The notes beneath the pieces were generated by a model. It made no database searches and was not told where the DNA came from. It worked only from the letters and a program-made list of their open reading frames with translations. This document shows positions 1-8,795 of a stretch of DNA of 64,000 nt, piece after piece (the first letter of the stretch is position 1; the number at the start of each line of letters is the position of its first letter). The position numbers and the translations under genes are program-made. This DNA is from Halopseudomonas laoshanensis. GTDB lineage: Bacteria; Pseudomonadota; Gammaproteobacteria; Pseudomonadales; Pseudomonadaceae. The stretch lies in contig NZ_QOVF01000002.1 in assembly GCF_008365385.1 (NCBI RefSeq), positions 434,001-498,000 on the forward strand. The letters are read 5' to 3'.

Positions 1-1118
1 ATCAGCCGCTGAATATGATGTGCATAGGCATGTTCCAGAGTCTGGCCGATTGCCTGGCTCATGCAGTTCATCCGGGTCTCGCCGGTCCAGTAGAATTCGG
101 GCAGATCACGCTGATTGCCGAGCGCGTTACGCTCGGCATAATCCGGCATCATCAACCAGTAGATCCCGCGGACATATTCGCGCCAGCCGAGTATCTGGCG
201 AATAAAGCCTTCCGCCGCATTCAGCGGAATATCTCCCGCCTGCCAAGCGGCCTGCACGTCCAGGCACACACGTCGCGGGTCGAGTAAACCGATGTTCATC
301 GCTGCAGCGATACGCGCGTGAAACAGGTAGGGCTGGTTATCCGCCATGGCATCCTGATAGTCGCCAAAAGACGGCATGCCCAGCGCCAGAAAATGCTGCC
401 AAAGTGACTCTGCTGCAGCCCGAGTTACCGGGTAATCAAAGCCTTCCAGTACGCCATAGTGATCGGCGAAACGCTCGGCAACCAGCGCTTGCACCTCCAG
501 AGTAATCGCGTCTTGGGGGAAATGTGGCTGAGGTGGAATCTCCACCGAGGCCGGCAGCGCCTTGCGGTTGTCCGCGTCGTAATTCCAGGCACCGCCGGCA
601 GGCCCGCCATCAGGGTCCATCAACAGTTGGGTATGTTTGCGCATTTCCCGGTAGAACAGCTCCATGCGCAACTGTTTGCGGCCCTTCGCCCAAGCTTCAA
701 AGCGCGATTGGGTACAAAAAAACCGCTCGTCATCGCGCAGCTCCAGCTCAGGCCATCGCTGCTGTGCTTGCTGGAAAATATCCAGTAGACGCCACTCGCT
801 GGGCTTGCACAGCAGGATTCGCTCGGGTGCGAGTCGCGTGCGGGCACGCTCCAGCTCGCCAAGCAAGGATCCGCTATTGCCTGCGTCATCAAGCCTTACG
901 TAATCAACCGTGAAACCATCCGCGCGCCACTGCTCGGCGAAATGGCGCATGGCGGAAAGAACGAAGAGGATTTTCTGCGGGTGATGAGGGACATAACGGC
1001 CCTCTTCCATCACCTCCGCCATCAGTATCCTGTCCCGCTGCGGATCGGCATCACGCAGCGAACTGATAGCCTCGTCGAGCTGGTCCCCGAGAATCAGAAT
1101 GAGGTGGCGCACGCTCAT
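1..1118 (-). CDS. Fe-S type cryptochrome/photolyase family protein, C-terminus off the left edge
   Basis: The first 372 residues of a protein of the photolyase-related family (COG3046; bacterial (6-4) photolyases with a ribityllumazine antenna and a 4Fe-4S cluster). The frame is open from an ATG at 1118, with start MSVRHLILILGDQLD, to the window edge with no stop. Family hallmarks seen are NQPYLFHARIAAAMNIGLLDP (a run ending before the binding domain), GFIRQILGWREYVRG and TRMNCMSQAIGQTLEHAYAHH. The Cys at residue 352 in MNCMS lies where the first Fe-S ligand is expected; the other three would be beyond the edge. The usual length is about 500 residues, so roughly 130 are missing. The role, light-driven repair of UV photoproducts in cytoplasmic DNA, is inferred from the family. 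The ribosome site upstream is weak. Confidence 0.85.
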   Translation of the reverse strand, partial: MSVRHLILILGDQLDEAISSLRDADPQRDRILMAEVMEEGRYVPHHPQKILFVLSAMRHFAEQWRADGFTVDYVRLDDAGNSGSLLGELERARTRLAPERILLCKPSEWRLLDIFQQAQQRWPELELRDDERFFCTQSRFEAWAKGRKQLRMELFYREMRKHTQLLMDPDGGPAGGAWNYDADNRKALPASVEIPPQPHFPQDAITLEVQALVAERFADHYGVLEGFDYPVTRAAAESLWQHFLALGMPSFGDYQDAMADNQPYLFHARIAAAMNIGLLDPRRVCLDVQAAWQAGDIPLNAAEGFIRQILGWREYVRGIYWLMMPDYAERNALGNQRDLPEFYWTGETRMNCMSQAIGQTLEHAYAHHIQRL

Positions 1119-1269
1119 CGCCGCGCCTCTAATTGTCGAATGTCCCACCTCATGATCAAGCCTTGCGTGGCAAACTGAAGCGATCACTCTAACTCAGCTC
1201 ATGCCGCAGCCAGCCCGCGCTCTGTAACCAGACCTTTCAGAGTCCATCGGTTATCGATTAGACAGCCAT

Positions 1270-1785
1270 TTAGAGCTTGTCGAGTTTGGAGTCGCCATTG
1301 ACCTTGGCCAGCTTATCCAGAATCCCCATACCGAAGGCGGATACCACAAAGGTCATATGGATGATCACGTACCACATCATCTTGTCATTAGGGATGTTCT
1401 GCGCGTTCATAAAGACTTTCAGCAGGTGAATTGACGAAATCGCGACGATCGACGCAGCCACTTTCATCTTCAAAGAGCCGGAGTCCATCTTGCCCAGCCA
1501 ACTGAGCTTTTCCTTGCCTTCATCGATGTTCAGCTGAGACACGAAATTCTCATAACCGGAGATCATCACCATCACCAGCAACCCACCCACCAGCGCCATA
1601 TCTACCAGCGACAATACGACCAGAATCAGATCGGCCTCGGCAATCGCAAACAGATTGGGGATGAGATGGATCACTTCCTGGAAAAATTTCACCGCCAGCG
1701 CGAAGAGCGCGAGGGATAAACCCAGATAGATGGGCGCCAGAATCCAACGCGCCGAGTACAACAAATTTTCCAGTAACCTTTCCAT
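1270..1785 (-). CDS. YqhA/UPF0114 family inner membrane protein
   Basis: A 171-residue polytopic membrane protein matching the YqhA (UPF0114, TIGR00645) family in length and in the N-terminal pattern [20 protein letters not shown]. Hydrophobic segments lie at about residues 12-32, 50-77, 108-126 and 137-155. A polar loop with [19 protein letters not shown] sits between the second and third. The C-terminus is charged and probably cytoplasmic. The biochemical function of the family is unknown, so none is assigned. It is transcribed away from the 400-bp region carrying the DnaA boxes. Its nearest leftward neighbour is the photolyase gene, 151 bp downstream, with no sign that the two form one unit. 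Confidence 0.85.
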   Translation of the reverse strand: MERLLENLLYSARWILAPIYLGLSLALFALAVKFFQEVIHLIPNLFAIAEADLILVVLSLVDMALVGGLLVMVMISGYENFVSQLNIDEGKEKLSWLGKMDSGSLKMKVAASIVAISSIHLLKVFMNAQNIPNDKMMWYVIIHMTFVVSAFGMGILDKLAKVNGDSKLDKL

Positions 1786-1843
1786 ACCACCTTGACCCTC
1801 TCAAATTGGACATTCTGAAACCGCCGCTACAGTTGTTCACAGT

Positions 1844-1861
1844 ATCTGTGGATAACTCTGT
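1844..1861 (-). promoter_or_regulatory. DnaA box, copy 1 of an 18-bp direct repeat
   Basis: The 18 bp ATCTGTGGATAACTCTGT contain a perfect 9-bp DnaA box read on the minus strand. The same 18 bp recur 255 bp downstream. A near-consensus box lies 6 bp to the left in the opposite orientation. Confidence 0.6.
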
Positions 1862-2098
1862 GGGCAGTAGCTTGGCAAGCCACCCCAGCCCATGAAGAAC
1901 AAGGCTTGGCAGGCAACGTGCAAAAAACAACCAGTGCGCCCGACTATATTGCACAGAACCTGTACAAGGCGACGGTATATGGCGCCTGTAGCGCCACCTT
2001 ATAACAAAAAAAGGGCAAACCAGCCGCTGGTATTTTTTTCCCTGAATCGGTTATTGACAATGTCACAAAATTCACCAGCGGTGTGAACTACCCACAAA

Positions 2099-2116
2099 AT
2101 CTGTGGATAACTCTGT
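2099..2116 (-). promoter_or_regulatory. DnaA box, copy 2 of the 18-bp direct repeat
   Basis: Identical over 18 bp to the copy at 1844-1861 and in the same orientation. It contains the perfect 9-mer at 2102-2110. It lies 70 bp beyond the 3' end of the Lon-like protease gene. Confidence 0.6.
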
Positions 2117-2185
2117 AGATAGATTCGGGAGAGCCACGCCCAGGGCCTATAGCTCCGGGCTCAGCGCCAATTGGTTACGCGTTGA

Positions 2186-4624
2186 TCAAAGTAGACTGTC
2201 CGGTTTCGCCTCGGACTTGGCGCTTTCCTCGCTCTCTTCTTCCTCATCATCACGCTCAGCAATCTCGCGAAGCCGATCAACCACTCGGGCATTGATAGTG
2301 CCCTCGGGGAAATGGCCCTGATCATCCGCTGTGCCCGGCTCGTCCCCCGCCAGCAGACCCAAGGCCTGATCGACGTGACTCACCGCATAGATGTTGAATT
2401 GGCCCGCGCGTACGGCCTCCAGCACGGTGTCGTCGAGCATCAGATTGGGTACGTTGGAGCGCGGAATAATTGCACCCTGCTCGCCAGTCAGGCCGCGCGC
2501 CTGGCACAGCCGGAAAAACCCCTCGATCTTCTCGTTAACACCACCGACCGCCTGCACTTCACCAAACTGGTTAATCGAGCCAGTAATGGCGAAGCCCTGC
2601 TTCAAAGGGATGCGCGACAACGCCGAGATCAGCGCGCAAACCTCACCCAGCGAGGCGCTGTCGCCATCCACATAACCATAGGATTGCTCAAGTGCAATGC
2701 TGGCGGAGATTTCCAGAGGGAAATGCTGAGCGTAACGGCTGCCCATATAACCGGTCAGAATCATCACTCCCTTGGAATGAATCGGCTGGCCCAGATTAAC
2801 TTCCCGCTCGATGTCCACAATCCCGCTACCACCAGGGTAAACCGTGGCGCTGATCCGCGCCGGCACACCGAATACCGAGTCGCCGACCTCCAGCACTGTG
2901 AGGCCATTGCATTTCCCGACTTCCGCGCCCTGGGTATCAATCAGGATGACCCCTGACAGCATGTCCTCGCGTATGCGGGCACTGACGCGGCCGGTACGCA
3001 TCTCCTTGGCCTGCAGCGCGCGATCGATGTGAGCGGTATCGATCAGCGGGTCATTCGCCAACTGCCGGGTAAAATCGGCTTCGGCGACCAACTGGAAAAT
3101 ATCACTGATGCGCGCCGACAAGCGCTGCTGGTGTTCGGCCAGGCGCGCGCTGTGAGTCAGCACCCGCGCGACCGCCGCTGCGGTGAGCGGCGCCAGCCCT
3201 TCCTCGAAGGTACGGGTTTTAAGCAACTGCGCCATGCTTTCGATGCTGTCCAGCGTACGCGGCAGGTCCTCATCAAAGTCGACGAGTACGCGAAACATCT
3301 CCTGAAAGTCAGGATCAAGATCCTGCAGGGTGTAATACAGGTGGCGCGATCCGATGATCACAATCTTGACTGCTAACGGAATCACTTCCGGCGTCAGGGT
3401 GACCGTGGTCAGCCGACCCATATCGGCCCAGGGCGATTCCATTTTCAGCTGGCGGGAATGCAGCGCGCGCTTGAGAGCGTCCCAGACAAAGGGTTCGCCC
3501 AGCAGTTTTTCTGCTTCCAGCACCAGGTAACCACCGTTAGCCCGGTGCAATGCGCCGGGACGAATATGCCGATAATTAGTGATCAGCGCACCCTGATCGG
3601 AGCTGTATTCAATACGGCCAAACAGATTGTCGTAGGAAGGGTGCGGCTCATGCACTACCGGCGCGCCGCCGCTGTCCGGATGGCCGACGACCAGGCTTGG
3701 GCAATACTGTTCAGTCAATATCTGCTTTTTGTACGCTTCCGGTCGGGCCTCGGGCGCGCGCTCCTCGACCAGTTGATCAATCACCGTCTTGAGCAAATTC
3801 TGCCGCATCGCGTGCAGGTAATCGCAGATGCCCTCATTACCGGCGTACTGTTCGATCAGCGGATCAAGCAGCGGTTGAATCGCCTCGGTAATCGTCAGCT
3901 CGTTCAGCTCACGAAGCTGGTTGCTGGTTTCCCGTTTCCATTGCGGTAGGCTGGACAGGGCCTCATTGAGTACTTCCTCCAGCGCCGAAATATCCACATG
4001 AAAGCGCTCGCGCTCTTCCTCCGGCAATTGGGCGAACTCGGCTTCGTCCAGCGCTTTGCCATCTTTCATGGGAGTAAAGGCAATGTTCTGCGCATCACGG
4101 TAAACCGCGATGTTCTTTTCCAGCGCCTTGCGCTCCACCGAATCGATGGCGCGGTCATATCGCTGGTTAAAGCCGCGGTCTATGGCGCTTTTTTTCTGCT
4201 GGAAAGCCGGATGCTCGAATACCGCAGGGAAGGTCGCCAGCAGGTTATCGATCAACTTGTCGATATCCGCCAGCAATGCCCCCGCGGTACCCGGTGACAG
4301 GCTGAGCACACGGGGTTCACGCGGCTCGTCAAAGTTGTTTACATAGACGCAATCCTGCGGCGTGATCTGGCGTTTGGCTTCGGCTTTCAGGTAACGCATC
4401 ACGTAGGAGAAGCGCCCGGTGCCCGGCTCGCCCATCACAAACACATTATACCCAGGCCGATGCATGGCCACCCCGAACTGCATCGCCTCCACCGCTCGGT
4501 CCTGCCCAAGAATACCGCGAAACGGCTCAAGCTCATCGGTGGTGACAAACCCGAGACTATCCAGATCAATGGGCACAGTGAGTTGTTCAGGGGTCAGGCG
4601 CATGGCAGCGGCTTTATTGCTCAT
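2186..4624 (-). CDS. Lon-family (LonB-like) AAA protease
   Basis: An 812-residue ATP-dependent protease of the AAA_32/Lon_C type (COG1067), found in many pseudomonads besides classical Lon. A nucleotide-binding loop GEPGTGRFS is at residues 65-73, with Arg where Walker A usually has Lys. The proteolytic Ser-Lys dyad is visible as S656 in DGDSAS and K699 in VNEKIEG, 43 residues apart as in Lon. The C-terminus is acidic (DDEEEESEESAKSE). The start at 4624 (MSNKAAAMRL) is preferred over an ATG 135 bp upstream because AAGGA lies 6 nt before it. No N-terminal substrate domain of classical Lon is present. It probably degrades cytoplasmic proteins; its substrates cannot be read from sequence. It is divergent from the amidase gene. 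Confidence 0.88.
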   Translation of the reverse strand: MSNKAAAMRLTPEQLTVPIDLDSLGFVTTDELEPFRGILGQDRAVEAMQFGVAMHRPGYNVFVMGEPGTGRFSYVMRYLKAEAKRQITPQDCVYVNNFDEPREPRVLSLSPGTAGALLADIDKLIDNLLATFPAVFEHPAFQQKKSAIDRGFNQRYDRAIDSVERKALEKNIAVYRDAQNIAFTPMKDGKALDEAEFAQLPEEERERFHVDISALEEVLNEALSSLPQWKRETSNQLRELNELTITEAIQPLLDPLIEQYAGNEGICDYLHAMRQNLLKTVIDQLVEERAPEARPEAYKKQILTEQYCPSLVVGHPDSGGAPVVHEPHPSYDNLFGRIEYSSDQGALITNYRHIRPGALHRANGGYLVLEAEKLLGEPFVWDALKRALHSRQLKMESPWADMGRLTTVTLTPEVIPLAVKIVIIGSRHLYYTLQDLDPDFQEMFRVLVDFDEDLPRTLDSIESMAQLLKTRTFEEGLAPLTAAAVARVLTHSARLAEHQQRLSARISDIFQLVAEADFTRQLANDPLIDTAHIDRALQAKEMRTGRVSARIREDMLSGVILIDTQGAEVGKCNGLTVLEVGDSVFGVPARISATVYPGGSGIVDIEREVNLGQPIHSKGVMILTGYMGSRYAQHFPLEISASIALEQSYGYVDGDSASLGEVCALISALSRIPLKQGFAITGSINQFGEVQAVGGVNEKIEGFFRLCQARGLTGEQGAIIPRSNVPNLMLDDTVLEAVRAGQFNIYAVSHVDQALGLLAGDEPGTADDQGHFPEGTINARVVDRLREIAERDDEEEESEESAKSEAKPDSLL

Positions 4625-4788
4625 CAAACATCCTTGAAAACGGGGGCGGCTTCTAAAAGGTGACGCCCATTGTTGCCCCCGCCGCTGCGAGTGACAAGCC
4701 CAATCCTGCGTGAACAGCAATGGTGTCGCGTTTGCCAATGGTTTAGAGTATTTGCTCAACCACCAACAAGATCCATAAAGGTTATGTC

Positions 4789-6297
4789 ATGTCTTTGAGC
4801 CCACAAGAGTATATGGGTAGCGACGCCACGGAGCTGGCCCGTCAAATAGCTGAAGGCCACACCACGCCAGCGGAATTATTGGACGTTGCCATCACCCAAT
4901 ACCACCGCCTCAACCCGCAATTGAATGCCGTTTGTCAGCCGATGTTCGAGATCGCCCGTCAGCGCGTCAAACAACCACTCGCCGGCCCGCTGGCAGGCGT
5001 GCCTATATTGATCAAGGATGCCATCCAGGATTACGCAGGTTTGCCTACCGGCAATGGCAGCAAGGTATTCAGCCGTATTCCTGCACGCCAGCATTCGCAT
5101 ATCGTCCAACGCCTGCTCAACGCTGGGGCGGTTATTATGGGCAAAAGCAATACACCCGAACTGGCGCTCAAGGGCGTCACCGATCCCGAAGCCTTCGGCC
5201 CAAGCCGCAACCCCTGGAACATGGCACATACCACCGGTGGATCCAGTGGCGGTTCGGCTGCTGCTGTGGCCTCTGGCATGGTACCAATGGCCGGGGCGAA
5301 CGACGGTGGCGGCTCGATCCGCATCCCCGCGGCCTGTTGCGGCTTGTTCGGCCTGCGTCCATCGCGGGGGCGGGTATCGGTTGGGCCGGCACATGGCGAG
5401 ATATGGGAGGGCGCTTCCAGTGACCTGGTGCTGTGCCGCAGCGTGCGCGACGCGGCTTTGGCCATGGACGTACTGGCCGGTCCCAATCGCGGCGATCCCT
5501 TTTTACTGGCGCCCGAAGCCCTGCCATTTCGTGATCTGGCCAAGCGTGAGCCTGGCGTGCTGCGCATCGGCTATAGCACCCGCTCACCGGTTGACACGCC
5601 GGTACACCCCGAGGCCATACGTGCGGTAGAGAATGCCGCCGAATTACTGCGCTCGCTGGGTCATGAAGTGGTAGAAGCCGAGCCTGATTACGACGGCATG
5701 GCATTGGCGCGCTGTTATCTGAACATGTACTTCGGGCAGGTGGCTGCAACGCTCGACCAGGCGCGGGAAATGGGTGCACGGGATGAAGAGTTCGAATTAC
5801 TCACACGCACGTTGGCTGCGTTCGGGCGCAGTATGTCCAGCGCAACCTATATCAACAGTCACCGGCAGTGGAATCAGTTTAGCCAGGCGCTGGGCAGCTT
5901 CTATCAGCAACACGACCTGTTTATGACTCCAGCTCTGGCACATCCACCTATCCGCCACGAGAAAGCCAACTTGCCGCGCAAACAGACGCGAGTGATCGAG
6001 CTGCTGCTGAACACCGGCCTGCTACCGTTACTGGCGCGTTGGGGGGCGCTGGACAATATGGTCAGTGACATGGCGCGCAAGAATCTGACCTACGTGCCCT
6101 TTACCCAATTGGCCAACCTGACCGGCACGCCCGCAATGAGCGTGCCGCTGCACTGGACCGCCGATGGCCTGCCACTAGGCGTGCAATTCTGCGGCCCATC
6201 CGCCAGCGAGGCGCTGCTGTTGCAACTGGCCAGCCAACTGGAAGCGGCCCAACCCTGGGCCAATAAATGGCCGGCTATAAGTGATATGCCCGGCTGA
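4789..6297 (+). CDS. Amidase-signature family hydrolase
   Basis: A 502-residue amidase-signature enzyme hydrolysing a carboxamide bond; the substrate cannot be predicted. The Ser-cisSer-Lys triad is readable: K76 in PILIKDAIQ, cis-Ser S152 in TGGSSGGS and nucleophile S176 in NDGGGSIRIP, with the 24- and 100-residue spacings expected. The long C-terminal region is typical of the 460-500-residue aminohydrolases, rather than of GatA, which would travel with gatB and gatC. No signal peptide is seen, so it is cytoplasmic. It is divergent from the Lon-like protease across 164 bp. A stable GC hairpin follows the stop. Confidence 0.88.
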   Translation: MSLSPQEYMGSDATELARQIAEGHTTPAELLDVAITQYHRLNPQLNAVCQPMFEIARQRVKQPLAGPLAGVPILIKDAIQDYAGLPTGNGSKVFSRIPARQHSHIVQRLLNAGAVIMGKSNTPELALKGVTDPEAFGPSRNPWNMAHTTGGSSGGSAAAVASGMVPMAGANDGGGSIRIPAACCGLFGLRPSRGRVSVGPAHGEIWEGASSDLVLCRSVRDAALAMDVLAGPNRGDPFLLAPEALPFRDLAKREPGVLRIGYSTRSPVDTPVHPEAIRAVENAAELLRSLGHEVVEAEPDYDGMALARCYLNMYFGQVAATLDQAREMGARDEEFELLTRTLAAFGRSMSSATYINSHRQWNQFSQALGSFYQQHDLFMTPALAHPPIRHEKANLPRKQTRVIELLLNTGLLPLLARWGALDNMVSDMARKNLTYVPFTQLANLTGTPAMSVPLHWTADGLPLGVQFCGPSASEALLLQLASQLEAAQPWANKWPAISDMPG

Positions 6298-6313
6298 CAA
6301 GCTGCCGCAGCAT

Positions 6314-6332
6314 CGGGGGCAATTCGCCCCCG
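6314..6332 (+). terminator. Hairpin after the amidase gene
   Basis: CGGGGGC (6314-6320), loop AATTC, GCCCCCG (6326-6332). It lies 17 bp after the amidase stop, between convergent genes. No T-tract follows, so it may be bidirectional or only an RNA-stabilising hairpin. Confidence 0.5.
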
Positions 6333-6351
6333 TGGAAGCCCCAGGCTTGCC

Positions 6352-7260
6352 TCAATCTGAATCGTTGTCTTCCACCCCGGGCACACCCAGCGATTTGACC
6401 AGCTCACGCACCAGCGGCTTCATAAAGAAACTGCTCTCCGGCATCAGATCAACCTGAACGCCGCGTTCACGCAATTCATCAGCCACGATAGGCCCCACAG
6501 CCGCCACCTTAAGCTTGGCCAATGCCGCAATTAACGCAGGCTCACCGCATTGCCGGCGGCCAATCTGAAACAGGCGGCGTACCTGAGTGGCGCTGGTAAA
6601 GGCAATCGCATCAAGCTGCCCAGCCAGGATCGCCGTCACCAGCTCTTCTACTCTCGAATCTTCGACATCGTCGGCATACACGTAAGGCGCAACGGTACTG
6701 ACGTGAGCTCCCGCGTGAGCTAAAAAATCTACCAATAACCGATTAGGCTCTGTGCCGTACAACTGCACGGCAATCCGCCGGCCGGACAGATCGCCAGCTT
6801 CCAGCGTCTTGATCACGCCTTCGGTAGTCGGCTCTACTGCGACCAGATCCGCCTTGAGGCCAATCTGCCGCAGTGCAGTGCCCGGCTTAGGGCCGCGAGT
6901 GAGCTTGCGTACCTTGCCCAACTGGGTAATGAAATCATCGCGCAGACTGCCGCCGGCACGCTCGGCTGCAGCCAGCAAACGGCGCAAACCCTCGCCGGTC
7001 AGCAGGATCAAGTCATCATAGGGCTGCGCAATAAAGTCGGCGATCCAGGCGAGTACGGGCTCTTGATCCGGAGCATCGTGAATGGACACCAGCGGACAGC
7101 GCAGTACTTCGGCACCGCGTTTGACCAGCATAGCCGCAAACAGATCCAGCTCACGGCTTTCGGGCAAGGCAATGTAACGGCCAGTCAGGGGCAAGGTCGC
7201 GTCGGTCATGGGATGGCTCACAGGCAAATGAAAGCCCATTGTGCTGCGCAGCGGGCGCAT
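6352..7260 (-). CDS. Uroporphyrinogen-III synthase (HemD) family protein
   Basis: A protein of 302 codons, or about 285 if the internal ATG at 7209 (MTDATLPLTGRY) is used; neither start has a good ribosome site. It has the two-lobe HemD fold pattern: GRYIALPESRELDLFAAML at the N-terminus, DDLILLTGEGLRRLL, and the late DAIAFTSATQVRRLF and KVAAVGPIVADELRERG segments. The family cyclises hydroxymethylbilane to uroporphyrinogen III in haem synthesis. The gene is not beside hemC, as the housekeeping hemD usually is, so this may be a paralogue or regulatory relative. It lies 49 bp downstream of the patatin gene on the same strand, so it may be the last gene of that transcript. Confidence 0.75.
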   Translation of the reverse strand: MRPLRSTMGFHLPVSHPMTDATLPLTGRYIALPESRELDLFAAMLVKRGAEVLRCPLVSIHDAPDQEPVLAWIADFIAQPYDDLILLTGEGLRRLLAAAERAGGSLRDDFITQLGKVRKLTRGPKPGTALRQIGLKADLVAVEPTTEGVIKTLEAGDLSGRRIAVQLYGTEPNRLLVDFLAHAGAHVSTVAPYVYADDVEDSRVEELVTAILAGQLDAIAFTSATQVRRLFQIGRRQCGEPALIAALAKLKVAAVGPIVADELRERGVQVDLMPESSFFMKPLVRELVKSLGVPGVEDNDSD

Positions 7261-7309
7261 TGAAAAGCGCTGCTGCGCGCTACTTTTCCCTACGGCATTT
7301 TTGCACTGG

Positions 7310-8764
7310 CTATTTTTCCCAGCCCCGGCCGTGCACGATGGTATCCAGCTTGCGGCTGATAGCCGTGCAGTTACGGACCATCTCCACCTTCTCCCAGGTG
7401 GAACGTTCCCCCTCGTGCAGCAGCCGATGCATAGCCTCCCGCGAGGGCGCAGCGAGCAGGCGCAGCGGATGGTCCCAGCGGTTGCGCAGGAAGATGTTGA
7501 TGTCCGCGGTGTATTCCTGGCGCAGCACGCCGTAGGTCAGATGCTGCATCAAGCTGATCACCGGCGATTTGATGCGGATGTTGTCGCGGCTGAAGCGCAT
7601 CGCTTCGGCGGTGGTGATTTTCAGAAAACGCGCCTGATAGGTCAGCAGAGTGCGGAACGGATTACTGGGTGCATCCGGATCCGGGGTCATCGCCAGCACC
7701 GCAGGGTTGGTCATGCTGGAAATAAAATGGTTAACGCCGAACAACCGCGCCAGGCGCTTGGCCGGCAGGTCGTCGGCAAAGGAGCCATCAATCCATTTCA
7801 AGTCAGGTAGGTAAGGCACCGTCTCGTTAGCGGCATTGCGGCACATCAGCGTGACCGGCGGGTAAATGCCGTAGATCGCGCAGGAAGCGGTGACCGCAGA
7901 ACGAATCAGCACATTGGGCGAGGTGATGGCGTTCAACAAGCGCGGCGCCTGACGTGGAGACAACCCAGTCACGGTGATATTCAGTTTGCGCCCGGTCAGC
8001 TCGAACGCTTCCTGAAAGGTCAGATCAGGAATAATCTTCGCCAGATAATCCTTGAGATTATCCGCATCCATTCTCGGCCTGGGATTGCCAAACAAGGACA
8101 GCGCCGGGCGTATCGCGGTGGTCTCATCCACCTCGTGGTGCAGGTTGTCCAGGCTCAGCCGGTGCTGGAGCTCATCATCCACATGCGTGCAAGCAGTTGC
8201 AGCGATGATCGACCCAGCGCTGGAGCCGGAAATGATCTCGGGCAACAAACCGTGATCAAACAGCGCCTTGACCACCCCCGCATGAAAAAAGCCCAGCACT
8301 GCCCCGCCGCTGAGCATCAACGCCGAACGCCCGTAACAATGGCTGGCACGTAAAAAGAAATCCTGCTTTTCTTCCAGCGCAATGATGCTGTCATCAACTT
8401 CATTCAGATCATCCAGCGCACCGCATATCTCTTCTACATACCGGGTGATCAGGTTCTTGGTGCCGAGCTTTGCCTTGTTATACAGCGCCGGTTTGCCCAT
8501 GCCGCCCAGATTCCCGTGCAGGCCTTCGTTCAGGACAAACAGCAGGTCGTGATACTCGCGGCGAAAGCGCAGGTCCCGCACCTTGTCCAGACGCTGGCGA
8601 ATGGAGCGGTAGTCGTAACTCTCGCAGGCATCGTTCTGCTTCCACTCGTCCAGCCCATGCTCTTCATCCCAGGCAGCCGCCATCTCGGCCCAATCCTGGT
8701 AATGCTCGGCCTGCTCCATGTCCTTTAACAATTGCTTGGTGCGCGGGCGTTCAAAGAGCTTCAT
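7310..8764 (-). CDS. DUF3336 patatin-like phospholipase/lipase
   Basis: A 484-residue serine lipase. An N-terminal DUF3336-type region (about residues 1-140) precedes the patatin domain. The GGAVLGFFHAG oxyanion loop starts near residue 153, the nucleophile S182 is in GSSAG, and the dyad Asp D326 is in WIDGSF. The same architecture is found in triacylglycerol lipases of the yeast Tgl and bacterial DUF3336 groups. No signal peptide is present, so it should act inside the cell, plausibly on stored triacylglycerol or membrane lipid. It starts 31 bp after the wax synthase stop on the same strand. That implies co-transcription and a synthesis/mobilisation pair for neutral lipid. Confidence 0.88.
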   Translation of the reverse strand: MKLFERPRTKQLLKDMEQAEHYQDWAEMAAAWDEEHGLDEWKQNDACESYDYRSIRQRLDKVRDLRFRREYHDLLFVLNEGLHGNLGGMGKPALYNKAKLGTKNLITRYVEEICGALDDLNEVDDSIIALEEKQDFFLRASHCYGRSALMLSGGAVLGFFHAGVVKALFDHGLLPEIISGSSAGSIIAATACTHVDDELQHRLSLDNLHHEVDETTAIRPALSLFGNPRPRMDADNLKDYLAKIIPDLTFQEAFELTGRKLNITVTGLSPRQAPRLLNAITSPNVLIRSAVTASCAIYGIYPPVTLMCRNAANETVPYLPDLKWIDGSFADDLPAKRLARLFGVNHFISSMTNPAVLAMTPDPDAPSNPFRTLLTYQARFLKITTAEAMRFSRDNIRIKSPVISLMQHLTYGVLRQEYTADINIFLRNRWDHPLRLLAAPSREAMHRLLHEGERSTWEKVEMVRNCTAISRKLDTIVHGRGWEK

Positions 8765-8795
8765 TGGCTACCCCTCAAATGAGTATGATCGTGAA

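Larger units (their letters stand above)
1786..2185. other. 400-bp non-coding region with two DnaA-box 9-mers
   Basis: No convincing gene is present. The sequence TGTGGATAA, the complement of the DnaA box TTATCCACA, occurs at 1847-1855 and 2102-2110. Each copy is embedded in an identical 18-bp direct repeat (1844-1861 and 2099-2116). A one-mismatch box, TTGTTCACA, lies at 1833-1841, and TTATTGACA (one mismatch) at 2051-2059. Between them are AT-rich stretches near 2000-2016 and 2030-2042 and a small hairpin GGCGC-CTGTA-GCGCC at 1981-1995. The region must also carry the yqhA promoter; I could not place it. Confidence 0.7.

Noticed and set aside
2140..2165. Terminator hairpin after the Lon-like gene
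   Set aside because: GCCCAGGGCC...CTCCGGGC pairs only with bulges and has no T-run; not listed.
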